From the NCBI GenBank assembly GCA_002343775.1, contig DDSH01000004.1:140551-170395 (forward strand): a stretch of 29,845 nt of DNA, in the 5' to 3' direction. Shown here one piece after another: positions 8,925 to 16,341 of this stretch. The position numbers and the translations under genes were made by a program. Below the pieces are notes generated by a model. That model made no database searches, was not told the origin of the DNA, and saw only the letters and a list, made by a program, of their open reading frames with translations. This DNA is from Anaerolineales bacterium UBA2395. GTDB lineage: Bacteria > Chloroflexota > Anaerolineae > Anaerolineales > Villigracilaceae. Position 1 is the first letter of the stretch, and each line of letters begins with the position of its first letter.

Positions 8925-10433
8925 ATGTTCAAAAAAGTATTGATCGCAAACCGTGGCGAGATCGCTGTCCGCATCATCCGCGCCTGCCGCGAATTGGGGC
9001 TTGAAACCGTCGCCGTGTTCTCAGAAGCGGACCGCAATGCGCTGCATGTCCGCTATGCTGACGAAGCACACTTGCTTGGTCCCGCCCCTTCGCGTGAATC
9101 CTACCTCCGAGCCGATAAAATCCTGGACATTGCTAAACGAACCGGCGCGGACGCCATTCACCCCGGTTACGGCTTTTTGGCGGAACGCGAAGATTTCGCA
9201 GCAAGCTGCCACGATCTGGGAATCACCTTTATCGGTCCCAAACCTTCCTCCATTGCAGCGATGGGCGACAAAGCCGAAGCGCGCGCCACTGTCATCAAGG
9301 CGGGTGTACCCGTCGTTCCCGGCACCGAAGATGTGGGCAACATGACCAACGATGATCTTTTGCGCATCGCGCCGCAGATCGGCTTTCCGCTTCTGATCAA
9401 GGCGACAGCGGGTGGCGGTGGAAAAGGCATGAGAGAAGTCCGAAGCCTCGAAGAAATGCCGACCCTCCTCCAGTCAGCGAGGCGCGAAGCGGAAGCGGCG
9501 TTCGGCGATGGCAACGTCTATCTCGAAAAACTGGTCGAAGGGGCGCGCCATATCGAATTCCAGATTATCGCAGACTCGCACGGCAATGTCATCCATTTAG
9601 GCGAGCGTGAATGTTCCATCCAACGCCGCCATCAAAAACTTGTGGAAGAGTCGCCTTCGCCGTTTCTCGACGATGAACTGCGCAAACAGATGGGCGATGT
9701 CGCGGTCAAAGCCGCGCAGGCAGTGGATTACATCAACGCAGGCACCATCGAATTCCTGGTGGACAAAGACCGCAATTTCTATTTTCTCGAAATGAACACA
9801 CGTTTGCAAGTGGAGCACCCCGTCACAGAAATGGTGACCGGCATCGACATCGTTGCCGAACAGATCCGCATCGCCCGCGGACGCCAGCTGAGCTACACGC
9901 AGGAGCAGATCAAGTTCAACGGGCATGCCATGGAGTGCCGCGTGAATGCTGAAGATCCGTTCAATAATTTCATCCCATCCACCGGGCAGATCACCCACAG
10001 CATCCTTCCCACCGGTCCCGGCGTCCGCGTGGACACAGGTGTGTACCCCGGTTTTCAGATCACACCCTATTACGACCCGATGATCGCCAAGCTGATCGTC
10101 TGGGGGGAGACGCGTGCGCAAGCGATTCTGCGCATGAGGCGCGCATTGGAAGAATATCGCATTGTCGGCGTACGGACGAACATCCCCTTCCACCAGACCC
10201 TGATGGATTCGCATCGCTTCATGGGCGGGCAGTTCGACACCCGCTTCGTGGAGGAGCGCTTCTCGATGGAGGCAGCGTCCAGTTTGGATGAGTCGCAGGC
10301 GGAAATTGCCGCCATCCTTGCCACCCTGGTCGCGCACAAGGAGACCGAACGTTCGGCACAGATCGTGCGTCGTAACGAACGTGACGCCAGCAACTGGAAG
10401 TGGGTCGGGCGCTGGGAACGGATGCATCGCTAG
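8925..10433 (+). CDS. accC: biotin carboxylase subunit
   Basis: A 502-residue ATP-grasp biotin carboxylase, which carboxylates the biotin carrier using ATP and bicarbonate. Visible signatures are the N-terminal KVLIANRGEIAVRIIRACRE, the glycine-rich ATP loop ATAGGGGKGMREV, the block ERECSIQRRHQKLVEESPSP, and EMNTRLQVEHPVTEMVTGID with the active-site glutamates and arginine. The last ~50 residues extend past the usual ~450-residue AccC core. A strong AAGGCGAGGTGA site precedes ATG 8925. It lies 15 bases after the carboxyltransferase gene and 30 before the biotin carrier gene. It may serve a propionyl-CoA-type carboxylase rather than, or as well as, fatty-acid acetyl-CoA carboxylase, so the symbol names the family. 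Confidence 0.95.
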   Translation: MFKKVLIANRGEIAVRIIRACRELGLETVAVFSEADRNALHVRYADEAHLLGPAPSRESYLRADKILDIAKRTGADAIHPGYGFLAEREDFAASCHDLGITFIGPKPSSIAAMGDKAEARATVIKAGVPVVPGTEDVGNMTNDDLLRIAPQIGFPLLIKATAGGGGKGMREVRSLEEMPTLLQSARREAEAAFGDGNVYLEKLVEGARHIEFQIIADSHGNVIHLGERECSIQRRHQKLVEESPSPFLDDELRKQMGDVAVKAAQAVDYINAGTIEFLVDKDRNFYFLEMNTRLQVEHPVTEMVTGIDIVAEQIRIARGRQLSYTQEQIKFNGHAMECRVNAEDPFNNFIPSTGQITHSILPTGPGVRVDTGVYPGFQITPYYDPMIAKLIVWGETRAQAILRMRRALEEYRIVGVRTNIPFHQTLMDSHRFMGGQFDTRFVEERFSMEAASSLDESQAEIAAILATLVAHKETERSAQIVRRNERDASNWKWVGRWERMHR

Positions 10434-10463
10434 CATGTTCGCATTAAACGTTGAGGTATTGGC

Positions 10464-10967
10464 ATGAAATATGTAACCACAGTGGACGGCAAAGAATTCG
10501 AGATCGAAGTATTGGGTGATCGCCACATCCGCATCGGCGGACGCACCATTGAAGTGGATTTTGAGTCCGTCAGCGGGCAGCCCGTCTATTCGCTGATCCT
10601 GGATGGAAAATCCTATGAATCTTATGTGTACGAAGCGGACAATGACTGGCAGGTGCTGTTGCACGGGCGACAGTTCCAGGTGAAGGTCGAGGACGAGCGC
10701 GAAAAACGTCTGCGGGCTGCCGCTGGCGGCGGAGTCGCCGAAGGAGGCGAGTTCCACCTCAAAGCGCCCATGCCGGGGTTGGTTGTGGCAGTTCCTGTAA
10801 CAGAAGGTCAGGAAGTCAAAAAGGGACAGGTGCTGGTCATCCTTGAATCCATGAAAATGCAAAATGAGCTGAAATCGCCGCGTGATGGAGTGATCGACCG
10901 CATCAAGGTCAAGGCAGGCGAAAGTGTGGAACAAAAGCAAACCCTGCTCAATATCCACCAGCCATGA
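10464..10967 (+). CDS. biotin carboxyl carrier protein
   Basis: A 167-residue protein with a C-terminal biotinyl domain. The biotin attachment motif ESMKMQNELKSP places the modified lysine at residue 131, followed by the usual DGVI and GESVEQKQTLLNI elements. The N-terminal ~80 residues form a beta-rich segment rather than a typical AccB linker, resembling the carrier proteins of propionyl-/pyruvate-type carboxylases. It shuttles carboxybiotin between the biotin carboxylase and carboxyltransferase encoded just upstream. GAGG lies about ten bases before the ATG. Its last four bases overlap the next gene (ATGA). Confidence 0.93.
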   Translation: MKYVTTVDGKEFEIEVLGDRHIRIGGRTIEVDFESVSGQPVYSLILDGKSYESYVYEADNDWQVLLHGRQFQVKVEDEREKRLRAAAGGGVAEGGEFHLKAPMPGLVVAVPVTEGQEVKKGQVLVILESMKMQNELKSPRDGVIDRIKVKAGESVEQKQTLLNIHQP

Positions 10968-11572
10968 ACGGACACGAGACAGAAGTAAAATTCTTTGTCA
11001 GAGACCTGAAACGGGCTGAATTGCGCCTTCGTGAATTGAAGGCGCAATTGATTCAGCCGCGCGTCCATGAGGTTAACTTGCGCTTTGACAGTTTCAATGG
11101 AGACCTGCGCAGGGATCTAAAAGTGCTTCGGCTGCGGAAAGACACGGAGGCGAAGTTCACATTCAAAGGTCCGAGTGAAGCGCGGGAGGATGGGGTGCTG
11201 CGGCGGCGCGAGATCGAGTTCACCGTCAGTGATTTCGACGCGGCAAACCAATTCCTTGAAGCGCTTGGCTTCATTCCGGTCGTTTTCTACGAAAAATTCC
11301 GCACCACGTACGAAATAGACGGTGTTCACATCATGCTGGATGAATTGCCTTACGGAACTTTCGTGGAGATAGAAGGTGAAGATATCCGCATCTTGCGAAG
11401 GGTGGCAGACACGCTCGGCTTGCATTGGGGAACAATGGTCAAGGCAGGGTATCACGCCCTATTTGAGCGCGTGGCTGGAAAATTCGATCTGGATGTATCT
11501 CAGCTGAGTTTCAAAGCGCTTCAATCCACCCACATCACCGCAGAAGACCTGAGTATCATCCCCGCAGATTAA
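10964..11572 (+). CDS. CYTH-domain protein (class IV adenylate cyclase / triphosphatase-like)
   Basis: A 202-residue protein with the CYTH signature ETEVK (ExExK) at residues 5-9. Further alternating charged strands follow: LRLRKDTEAKFTFKGP, REIEFTV, FEKFRTTYEIDGVHIMLDELPYGTFVEIEG. This charged tunnel binds triphosphate compounds with metal ions. Members are class IV adenylate cyclases, inorganic triphosphatases or thiamine triphosphatases, and the sequence alone does not choose. The start overlaps the biotin carrier gene by four bases, indicating translational coupling. A direct link to carboxylase function is not established. Confidence 0.85.
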   Translation: MNGHETEVKFFVRDLKRAELRLRELKAQLIQPRVHEVNLRFDSFNGDLRRDLKVLRLRKDTEAKFTFKGPSEAREDGVLRRREIEFTVSDFDAANQFLEALGFIPVVFYEKFRTTYEIDGVHIMLDELPYGTFVEIEGEDIRILRRVADTLGLHWGTMVKAGYHALFERVAGKFDLDVSQLSFKALQSTHITAEDLSIIPAD

Positions 11573-11607
11573 GATTTCCATCATCCTAAAATACGCGCTC
11601 CGGGGGC

Positions 11608-11613
11608 TATACT
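11608..11613 (+). promoter_or_regulatory. -10 box before the deazaflavin-type oxidoreductase gene
   Basis: TATACT lies in the short gap after the CYTH gene. A transcript starting about seven bases downstream would place the ATG at 11656 some 36 bases from its 5' end. No clear -35 hexamer is visible. This box helps choose the downstream ATG over a GTG at 11623. Confidence 0.4.
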
Positions 11614-11655
11614 GAAAAGAAGGTGTTATGCAAGTTTTTCGGCGAGAAACGATCC

Positions 11656-12138
11656 ATGACCACACTCAATAAACGTCCCAATGCCCTGCTCAAGTTTTTT
11701 TTCAAAATGCCCTTGTTCATGCACAAGATCGGGTTTGGCGGCTGGGAGAGGCTTATCGGCGCCCAGTGGATGCTGATTGCCACCACCGGCAGGAAGACCG
11801 GCAAACGCCGTGAAGCGATGGTCGATGTGATGGATTACGACAAGGTAATCGATACCTACTACATCGAAGCCGCCTACGGCTCCCGCGCCGACTGGTTCAA
11901 GAACATCAAAAGCAACCCGGTCTTCGAGGCGCAGGTGGGGCGTAGAAAATTCAAAGCCCGCGCAGAAGAATTGACAGAAAAGGACACCGGCGAAGTGCTC
12001 GTTCAATTCTTTCGCCGCAAACCCGCATACACCCGCTCGGTGATGGCAATGGTGGGCATGACATTCAAAGACGAAGAAGAATTGCGCGAGATCGGAAAAA
12101 AACTAACCCTTCTGGCGGTCAAGCCGGAAAAGGGATAA
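11656..12138 (+). CDS. nitroreductase-family deazaflavin (F420)-dependent oxidoreductase-like protein
   Basis: A 160-residue protein resembling the DUF385/deazaflavin-dependent nitroreductase family. It shows NKRPNALLKFFFKMP, then LIATTGRKTGKRREAMVDVMDYD, then a region like YIEAAYGSRADWFKNIKSNP, all in the usual order. Family members bind F420, FMN or related cofactors and reduce varied small molecules; the cofactor here is not provable. The frame can start at GTG 11623, but ATG 11656 gives a normal family N-terminus and suits the TATACT upstream. The stop lies two bases before the next ATG, so the two genes are probably co-transcribed. Confidence 0.8.
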   Translation: MTTLNKRPNALLKFFFKMPLFMHKIGFGGWERLIGAQWMLIATTGRKTGKRREAMVDVMDYDKVIDTYYIEAAYGSRADWFKNIKSNPVFEAQVGRRKFKARAEELTEKDTGEVLVQFFRRKPAYTRSVMAMVGMTFKDEEELREIGKKLTLLAVKPEKG

Positions 12139-12140
12139 CC

Positions 12141-13244
12141 ATGACAACCATCTTCATTTTGGGCGGGTATGGATACACTGGAAAACCCCTCGCAAAACAC
12201 CTTCTCGCCCAGACCAATGCGAACATCATCATCGCCGGGCGCAACCTTCAAAAAGCCCAAGCCTTTGTGGATGAATTGAAATCGCCGCGCGCCACAGCCA
12301 GACTCGCAGACGCCGCAAATCTCCCCTCGCTGACTCAAGCGCTTCAAGGCGTGACATTATGCCTTGTCGCCGCCCCAACCACGCATCAAGCCGAAACTGT
12401 CATCCGCGCCTGCATGGATGCGGGAGTGGATTATCTCGATGTGCAATTTGCAGCGAATAAACTCAAGGCATTGTACGCCGCTGAAGACGAAATCAAAAAA
12501 GCGGGCTTGTGCTTCATCACCGAAGCAGGCTATCACCCCGGCTTGCCCGCCGCTCTCATCCGCTACGCCGCGACCAAACTCGATACACTCGACTCCGCGA
12601 ATACAGCCGGTTATCTCAACATGCGAGAACTTCCCTACACCGAAGCCGTGGATGAACTAATGGAAGGCTTCCTCGATTATCAGGCGCAAACCTTCAAGAA
12701 CGGCGCATGGACAAAACCCACAGCATGGGAAATGCGAAAATTTAATTTTGGCGATGACATTGGGGAACGAACCTGCACATCCATGTATTTTGAAGAACTG
12801 CGCGACATCCCAAAACTATTCCCCATGCTGAAAGAGACCGGCTTTTACATTGCCGGCGTGAACTGGTTTTCAGATTACATCATAACCATGCTGGTCTTCA
12901 TCGGTTTGAAACTCGCACCCAAACGCGGCATCCGTCCGCTTGGGAAGTTGATGTGGTGGGCAATGGGCAAGACCAAGCCACCTTATCTCGTCGCGCTCAA
13001 GGTGGAGGCAAAAGGCTTGAGAAACGGTAAACCGGCCCAAGTCGATGTACGGATCGCGCACCCCGACGGATACGAACTCACCGCAATCCCAGTCGCCGCG
13101 TACCTGTGTCAATATCTCGCAGGCACCGCACGCAAGTGCGGCGTCCACATGATGGGTCACATCGCCGAGCCGATTCAGTTATTCAAAGATATGCAGATGA
13201 TGGGTGCGGAGGTTATAGAATTTCCTGGTCATTCTTCCACGTGA
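12141..13244 (+). CDS. saccharopine dehydrogenase-like NAD(P)-binding protein
   Basis: A 367-residue protein with an N-terminal Rossmann fold, IFILGGYGYTGKPLAKHLLA, and a second element IIIAGRNLQKAQAFVDEL typical of the saccharopine dehydrogenase/trans-acting enoyl reductase group. A hydrophobic stretch near residue 240 is common in membrane-associated members. AAAGGGATAA lies just before the ATG. Substrates vary widely in this family and none can be assigned; it need not act in lysine metabolism. Its 3' end overlaps the 3' end of murI on the other strand by 32 bases. Confidence 0.85.
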   Translation: MTTIFILGGYGYTGKPLAKHLLAQTNANIIIAGRNLQKAQAFVDELKSPRATARLADAANLPSLTQALQGVTLCLVAAPTTHQAETVIRACMDAGVDYLDVQFAANKLKALYAAEDEIKKAGLCFITEAGYHPGLPAALIRYAATKLDTLDSANTAGYLNMRELPYTEAVDELMEGFLDYQAQTFKNGAWTKPTAWEMRKFNFGDDIGERTCTSMYFEELRDIPKLFPMLKETGFYIAGVNWFSDYIITMLVFIGLKLAPKRGIRPLGKLMWWAMGKTKPPYLVALKVEAKGLRNGKPAQVDVRIAHPDGYELTAIPVAAYLCQYLAGTARKCGVHMMGHIAEPIQLFKDMQMMGAEVIEFPGHSST

Positions 13245-14034
13245 CCGTTTCGACCTTAACATCGTTTTTCAACAACACTTTGATAATGGATCTGACCGAG
13301 TCCGCTTCGCCCGATGTGATGAAGTGGACGTTTCCATCCTGCCCGCTTTGGTTTGCCATCTCCCCCGCCTCAACCAGACGTTTGACCTGTTTTGCCACCG
13401 AGGGAGCGGGGTCGATCACCCGAACCTTTTCTCCCACGATCCGCTCGATGAGCGGAATCACAAACGGATAATGCGTACACCCTAATACAACTGTGTCGAT
13501 ATTTTTTTCGAGCATCGGATGAAGCGCATCTTCCAAGATCTTTTTGGTTTCGTCCCCGTTCAAATTTCCGCGTTCGATCTGTTGAACCAAGCCGTTGCAG
13601 GTATTTTGAAAGAGTTCAACACCATTCGCAAAACGTTCCACCACAGACGCATACAACGCGCCCTGAAACGTAGCGGGTGTTGCCAACACGCCCACCTTGC
13701 CGGTTTGGGTCTTCTCCGCTGCCGGTTTGACCGCCGGTTCCATGCCCACGAATTGCACATCAGGAAATGTCTCGCGTAAATATTTCAACGCTGCTGCCGA
13801 AGCCGTGTTACATGCCACAACGATGATCTTTGCATTTTGCGCCAATAAAAAGCGTGTAATGGCTTCCGAAAAGTCCTGTATCTGCCCCATTGGGCGGGGA
13901 CCGTACGGCACGTGTCCCTGATCACCGAAATAGATAATGTTCTCTTGCGGCATCAACGCCCGCACCTCGCGCAGGACGGAAAGTCCGCCCACACCGGAAT
14001 CAAAAATGCCGATAGGATTCTCTTGAAGGGACAT
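13213..14034 (-). CDS. murI: glutamate racemase
   Basis: A 273-residue enzyme that converts L-glutamate to D-glutamate for peptidoglycan. It has the N-terminal GIFDSGVGGLSVLREV, the first catalytic cysteine in VVACNTASAAAL (Cys75) and the second in VLGCTHYPF (Cys186), the usual two-base pair. Length is normal. The gene starts six bases after the stop of the upstream serine hydrolase gene, so it is likely second in an operon. The Shine-Dalgarno site is weak. Its last codons overlap the convergent gene. Confidence 0.97.
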   Translation of the reverse strand: MSLQENPIGIFDSGVGGLSVLREVRALMPQENIIYFGDQGHVPYGPRPMGQIQDFSEAITRFLLAQNAKIIVVACNTASAAALKYLRETFPDVQFVGMEPAVKPAAEKTQTGKVGVLATPATFQGALYASVVERFANGVELFQNTCNGLVQQIERGNLNGDETKKILEDALHPMLEKNIDTVVLGCTHYPFVIPLIERIVGEKVRVIDPAPSVAKQVKRLVEAGEMANQSGQDGNVHFITSGEADSVRSIIKVLLKNDVKVETVTWKNDQEIL

Positions 14035-14040
14035 TCCCAG

Positions 14041-14994
14041 CTATGCCTTTACGAATTCCAGCGCGCGTTGAAGAGGAGCATCATATGCAAAATTGTAATC
14101 ATGTGTCTGACCGGGGACGGTTTCCAACTCGCACAGGATTCCCGCTGACTTTATCCTTTCAGCAAAAGCGCGGATCTCATCCTGCTCGATGTCGGTATCT
14201 TTTTCCCCAACAACGAAATAAATCCGCAAACCACGCTCCCGAGCGGATGGAAGCAATCTATCAAGTTCTTCCGGCTCGTCACCAAACGGCAAAGCGGGAC
14301 CATTCACGACCAGCCCGTGAACGGGCATCTCGCCAGTCAACGCCATTTGAATTGCGATCAACCCACCCATCGAGTGACCCGCCAGCACAACGTTCTGCTC
14401 GTCGAAATCCACTTCGGACCTGAGGCTTTCATAACAAGCCTTCACATCACGGAATGAAACCTCAAGGTCGTCCCAGATAAATGCGCCCTTGAACATCGCC
14501 TGTGAAGATTGGGGAACTGCCAGTAGAAATCCACTATCCACGGAGGCGCGCCAGAAGGGTAAAGTCCCTTCGGCTGTATTCTGGTTCCCATGGAGAGCAA
14601 TGAGTAAAGGAGATTTCTTCGAGTAGTCTGTGGGGAAATGTTTGATGCATACCGGCTCGGATGGAGGCGAATCCTTTTCCTGCAACGCGAGCGAAGAAGC
14701 GACAATGCGCTCAAAGTCAGCGTCACCCTGCAAAGAAGCGAACGACGGCGATCTGCGCCACATCATTTCACCGAACCACACACCGTCCTTGAGGCAGTTT
14801 TCAGCGATCTCGATCACCCGCTTTCGGTCGTCAAGCCGCGCACACGAAACCATCTTCCAATAATCCACCAGCGGACGATTGGCTGGAAAACTTGCACCTT
14901 CTTTTTCGATCAATTCCAACGCCTGCTGGAATTCTCCCTGCTGGAAGTGCCCGATCATTTTTTGATTCAATTCAGCGTAGGTTGAAAACGTCAT
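14041..14994 (-). CDS. alpha/beta hydrolase with helical N-terminal domain
   Basis: A 317-residue protein in two parts. Residues 1 to ~110 are helical and TPR-like (HFQQGEFQQALELIEKEG). Residues ~115-317 form an alpha/beta hydrolase. LIALHGNQNT is the oxyanion strand and LAGHSMGGLIA the nucleophile elbow (Ser208). Asp266 in VVGEKDTD and His298 in PGQTHDYNF complete the likely triad. It resembles carboxylesterase/phospholipase-like hydrolases with no signal peptide. AAGGAAGG lies about six bases before the ATG. It precedes murI with a six-base gap. The natural ester substrate is unknown. Confidence 0.85.
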   Translation of the reverse strand: MTFSTYAELNQKMIGHFQQGEFQQALELIEKEGASFPANRPLVDYWKMVSCARLDDRKRVIEIAENCLKDGVWFGEMMWRRSPSFASLQGDADFERIVASSLALQEKDSPPSEPVCIKHFPTDYSKKSPLLIALHGNQNTAEGTLPFWRASVDSGFLLAVPQSSQAMFKGAFIWDDLEVSFRDVKACYESLRSEVDFDEQNVVLAGHSMGGLIAIQMALTGEMPVHGLVVNGPALPFGDEPEELDRLLPSARERGLRIYFVVGEKDTDIEQDEIRAFAERIKSAGILCELETVPGQTHDYNFAYDAPLQRALEFVKA

Positions 14995-15070
14995 CAGTGA
15001 CCTTCCTTATCGAGGACATCCACTTTGAATACCGGCTCGACCTTGCCCAGTGATGTATGTTCACGCTGGG

Positions 15071-15784
15071 TTATTTGCCGTTCGAAGCATCTACGAATGA
15101 CTTGAACAAGCGCTGCATGGCAGGCTGGTCAGTCAGCCATTCGGGGTGCCATTGCACGCCCAGCGCGTAGGGATGGTCCGGCAATTCCACGGCTTCGATC
15201 ACACCGTCTGGAGCATGTCCAACCACACGCAAGCCTGAAGCGATGTCCTTCAATCCCTGATGATGCAAACTGTTGACATGCAGGAGTGTCTCTCCAAAGA
15301 TCTCCGCCGCACGCGAGGTTTCATCCACGTTGACCGGGTGGATGATGGTCGCAAACTCGTCGTTATCATGCTGAAGGGAATTTGCCACCTGATCGGGGAT
15401 GTGCGTGTACAATGTGCCGCCCAGCGCCACGTTCATCACCTGCACCCCGCGGCAGATCGCAAGAAACGGTTTGCCTTCGTCCACAGATCGCCGGAGCAGG
15501 GAAATCTCGGTCACATCCCGAAATTCATCGACACCGCTGATCTTCGGATGGTCCTCGCCATTGAAATATTTAAGAGAAATATCACCGCCGCCTGAAAACA
15601 AAACGCCCTGCACACGTGAATAGAGTTCGTTCAGATCCTCCTCCGGGAGGATGGCGGGAATTAGAACAGGGATACCCCCGCCCAGGGTGATTGCCCGGAT
15701 GTATGTATGTTGAACGGCAGCGATCGGTCTGCCACTGGCATTTTTGTTATTGTACGTCGTAGTACCGATCAGGGGTTTGGTCAC
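15071..15784 (-). CDS. gamma-glutamyl-gamma-aminobutyrate hydrolase-like class I amidotransferase (peptidase C26)
   Basis: A 237-residue class I glutamine-amidotransferase-fold hydrolase. Cys111 lies in FLAICRGVQVMNVALGG; His213 and Glu215 in VQWHPEW complete the triad. The TTYNNKNASGRP and FSGGGDISLKYF segments match the PuuD/YvdE-like group, which cuts gamma-glutamyl bonds. The start is GTG 15784, not an upstream ATG: GGAGG lies six bases before it, and the longer frame would run through the rplS terminator. No putrescine pathway genes are nearby, so the substrate is open. Confidence 0.88.
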   Translation of the reverse strand: MTKPLIGTTTYNNKNASGRPIAAVQHTYIRAITLGGGIPVLIPAILPEEDLNELYSRVQGVLFSGGGDISLKYFNGEDHPKISGVDEFRDVTEISLLRRSVDEGKPFLAICRGVQVMNVALGGTLYTHIPDQVANSLQHDNDEFATIIHPVNVDETSRAAEIFGETLLHVNSLHHQGLKDIASGLRVVGHAPDGVIEAVELPDHPYALGVQWHPEWLTDQPAMQRLFKSFVDASNGK

Positions 15785-15802
15785 AAATGCCTCCAAAGCG
15801 TA

Positions 15803-15818
15803 TTGGAATTTATTCCAA
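15803..15818. promoter_or_regulatory. palindrome upstream of the amidotransferase gene
   Basis: A perfect inverted repeat with arms TTGGAAT and ATTCCAA separated by two bases. It sits between the rplS terminator and the GGAGG/GTG start of the amidotransferase gene, so it lies in the leader or promoter of that gene. It could be a small operator; no regulator is identified. Confidence 0.4.
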
Positions 15819-15862
15819 CACTTAAGCATACCACAAGCCCCAAAAGGAGTTTTGTTCTTAAA

Positions 15863-15894
15863 CAAAAAAAGACCCTGACATTTCTATCAGGGTC
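15863..15894 (-). terminator. intrinsic terminator of rplS
   Basis: Read on the minus strand, GACCCTGA and TCAGGGTC form an eight-base-pair stem with an eight-base loop, followed directly by seven T residues. It lies 13 bases after the rplS stop and before the amidotransferase start. Confidence 0.92.
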
Positions 15895-15907
15895 AAATGG
15901 GAAAATC

Positions 15908-16255
15908 CTAGGAGAACTTTTCCTTGATGCGTGCGCTTTTGCCGGTGCGTTCGCGCATGTAGTACAGTTGGGCGCGGCGGACCTTGCCGTGGCGTTCGAC
16001 CACGATCTTGTCCACACGCGGCGAGCGGATGAGGAACGTGCGCTCCACGCCGATACCGTTCGAAGCCATGCGGCGGACGGTCACCGATGCGTTGTTGCCG
16101 CTGTTGCGAAGGCGAATTACCAAGCCTTTGAATTCCTGGATGCGCTCGCGGTCACCTTCCTTGATTTTCACGTGAACGCTCACGGTGTCGCCAGCAGCCA
16201 GCTGGGGGATCTTCTCGTTATTTTTTGCCTCGACGGCTTTGATCAAGTCTGCCAT
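15908..16255 (-). CDS. rplS: 50S ribosomal protein L19
   Basis: A 115-residue protein of normal L19 length. It has GDTVSVHVKIKEGDRERIQEF, IRLRNSGNNASVTVRR, GVERTFLIRSPRVDKI and GKVRRAQLYYMRERTGKSARI, all in family order. L19 lies at the 30S-50S interface. AGGAAG precedes the ATG. It is usually next to trmD/rimM/rpsP, but here it stands alone with its own promoter and terminator. Confidence 0.98.
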   Translation of the reverse strand: MADLIKAVEAKNNEKIPQLAAGDTVSVHVKIKEGDRERIQEFKGLVIRLRNSGNNASVTVRRMASNGIGVERTFLIRSPRVDKIVVERHGKVRRAQLYYMRERTGKSARIKEKFS

Positions 16256-16304
16256 TTCCGTTCTTCCTTACTTTATGATTGGTTTCAATTATACGCGAGG
16301 GCGG

Positions 16305-16333
16305 ATTATAGCACGGATATTCTCATTTCACAA
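16305..16333 (-). promoter_or_regulatory. rplS: sigma-70-type promoter of rplS
   Basis: On the minus strand TTGTGA (16328-16333) and TATAAT (16305-16310) are separated by exactly 17 bases. The expected start near 16298 gives a leader of about 43 bases with an AGGAAG site. A second TATAAT at 16288-16293 lacks a matching -35 box. The promoter lies just after the fabF stop. Confidence 0.85.
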
Positions 16334-16341
16334 GCCCGGTT

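Noticed and set aside
9597..10958. Long open frame of 453 codons on the minus strand opposite the biotin carboxylase and carrier genes
   Set aside because: It is antisense to two clear genes, has no family motif, and its length follows from the GC-rich codon pattern of the other strand.
15785..15865. Longer N-terminus for the amidotransferase from an upstream ATG
   Set aside because: It would run through the end of the rplS terminator; GTG 15784 has a perfect GGAGG site.
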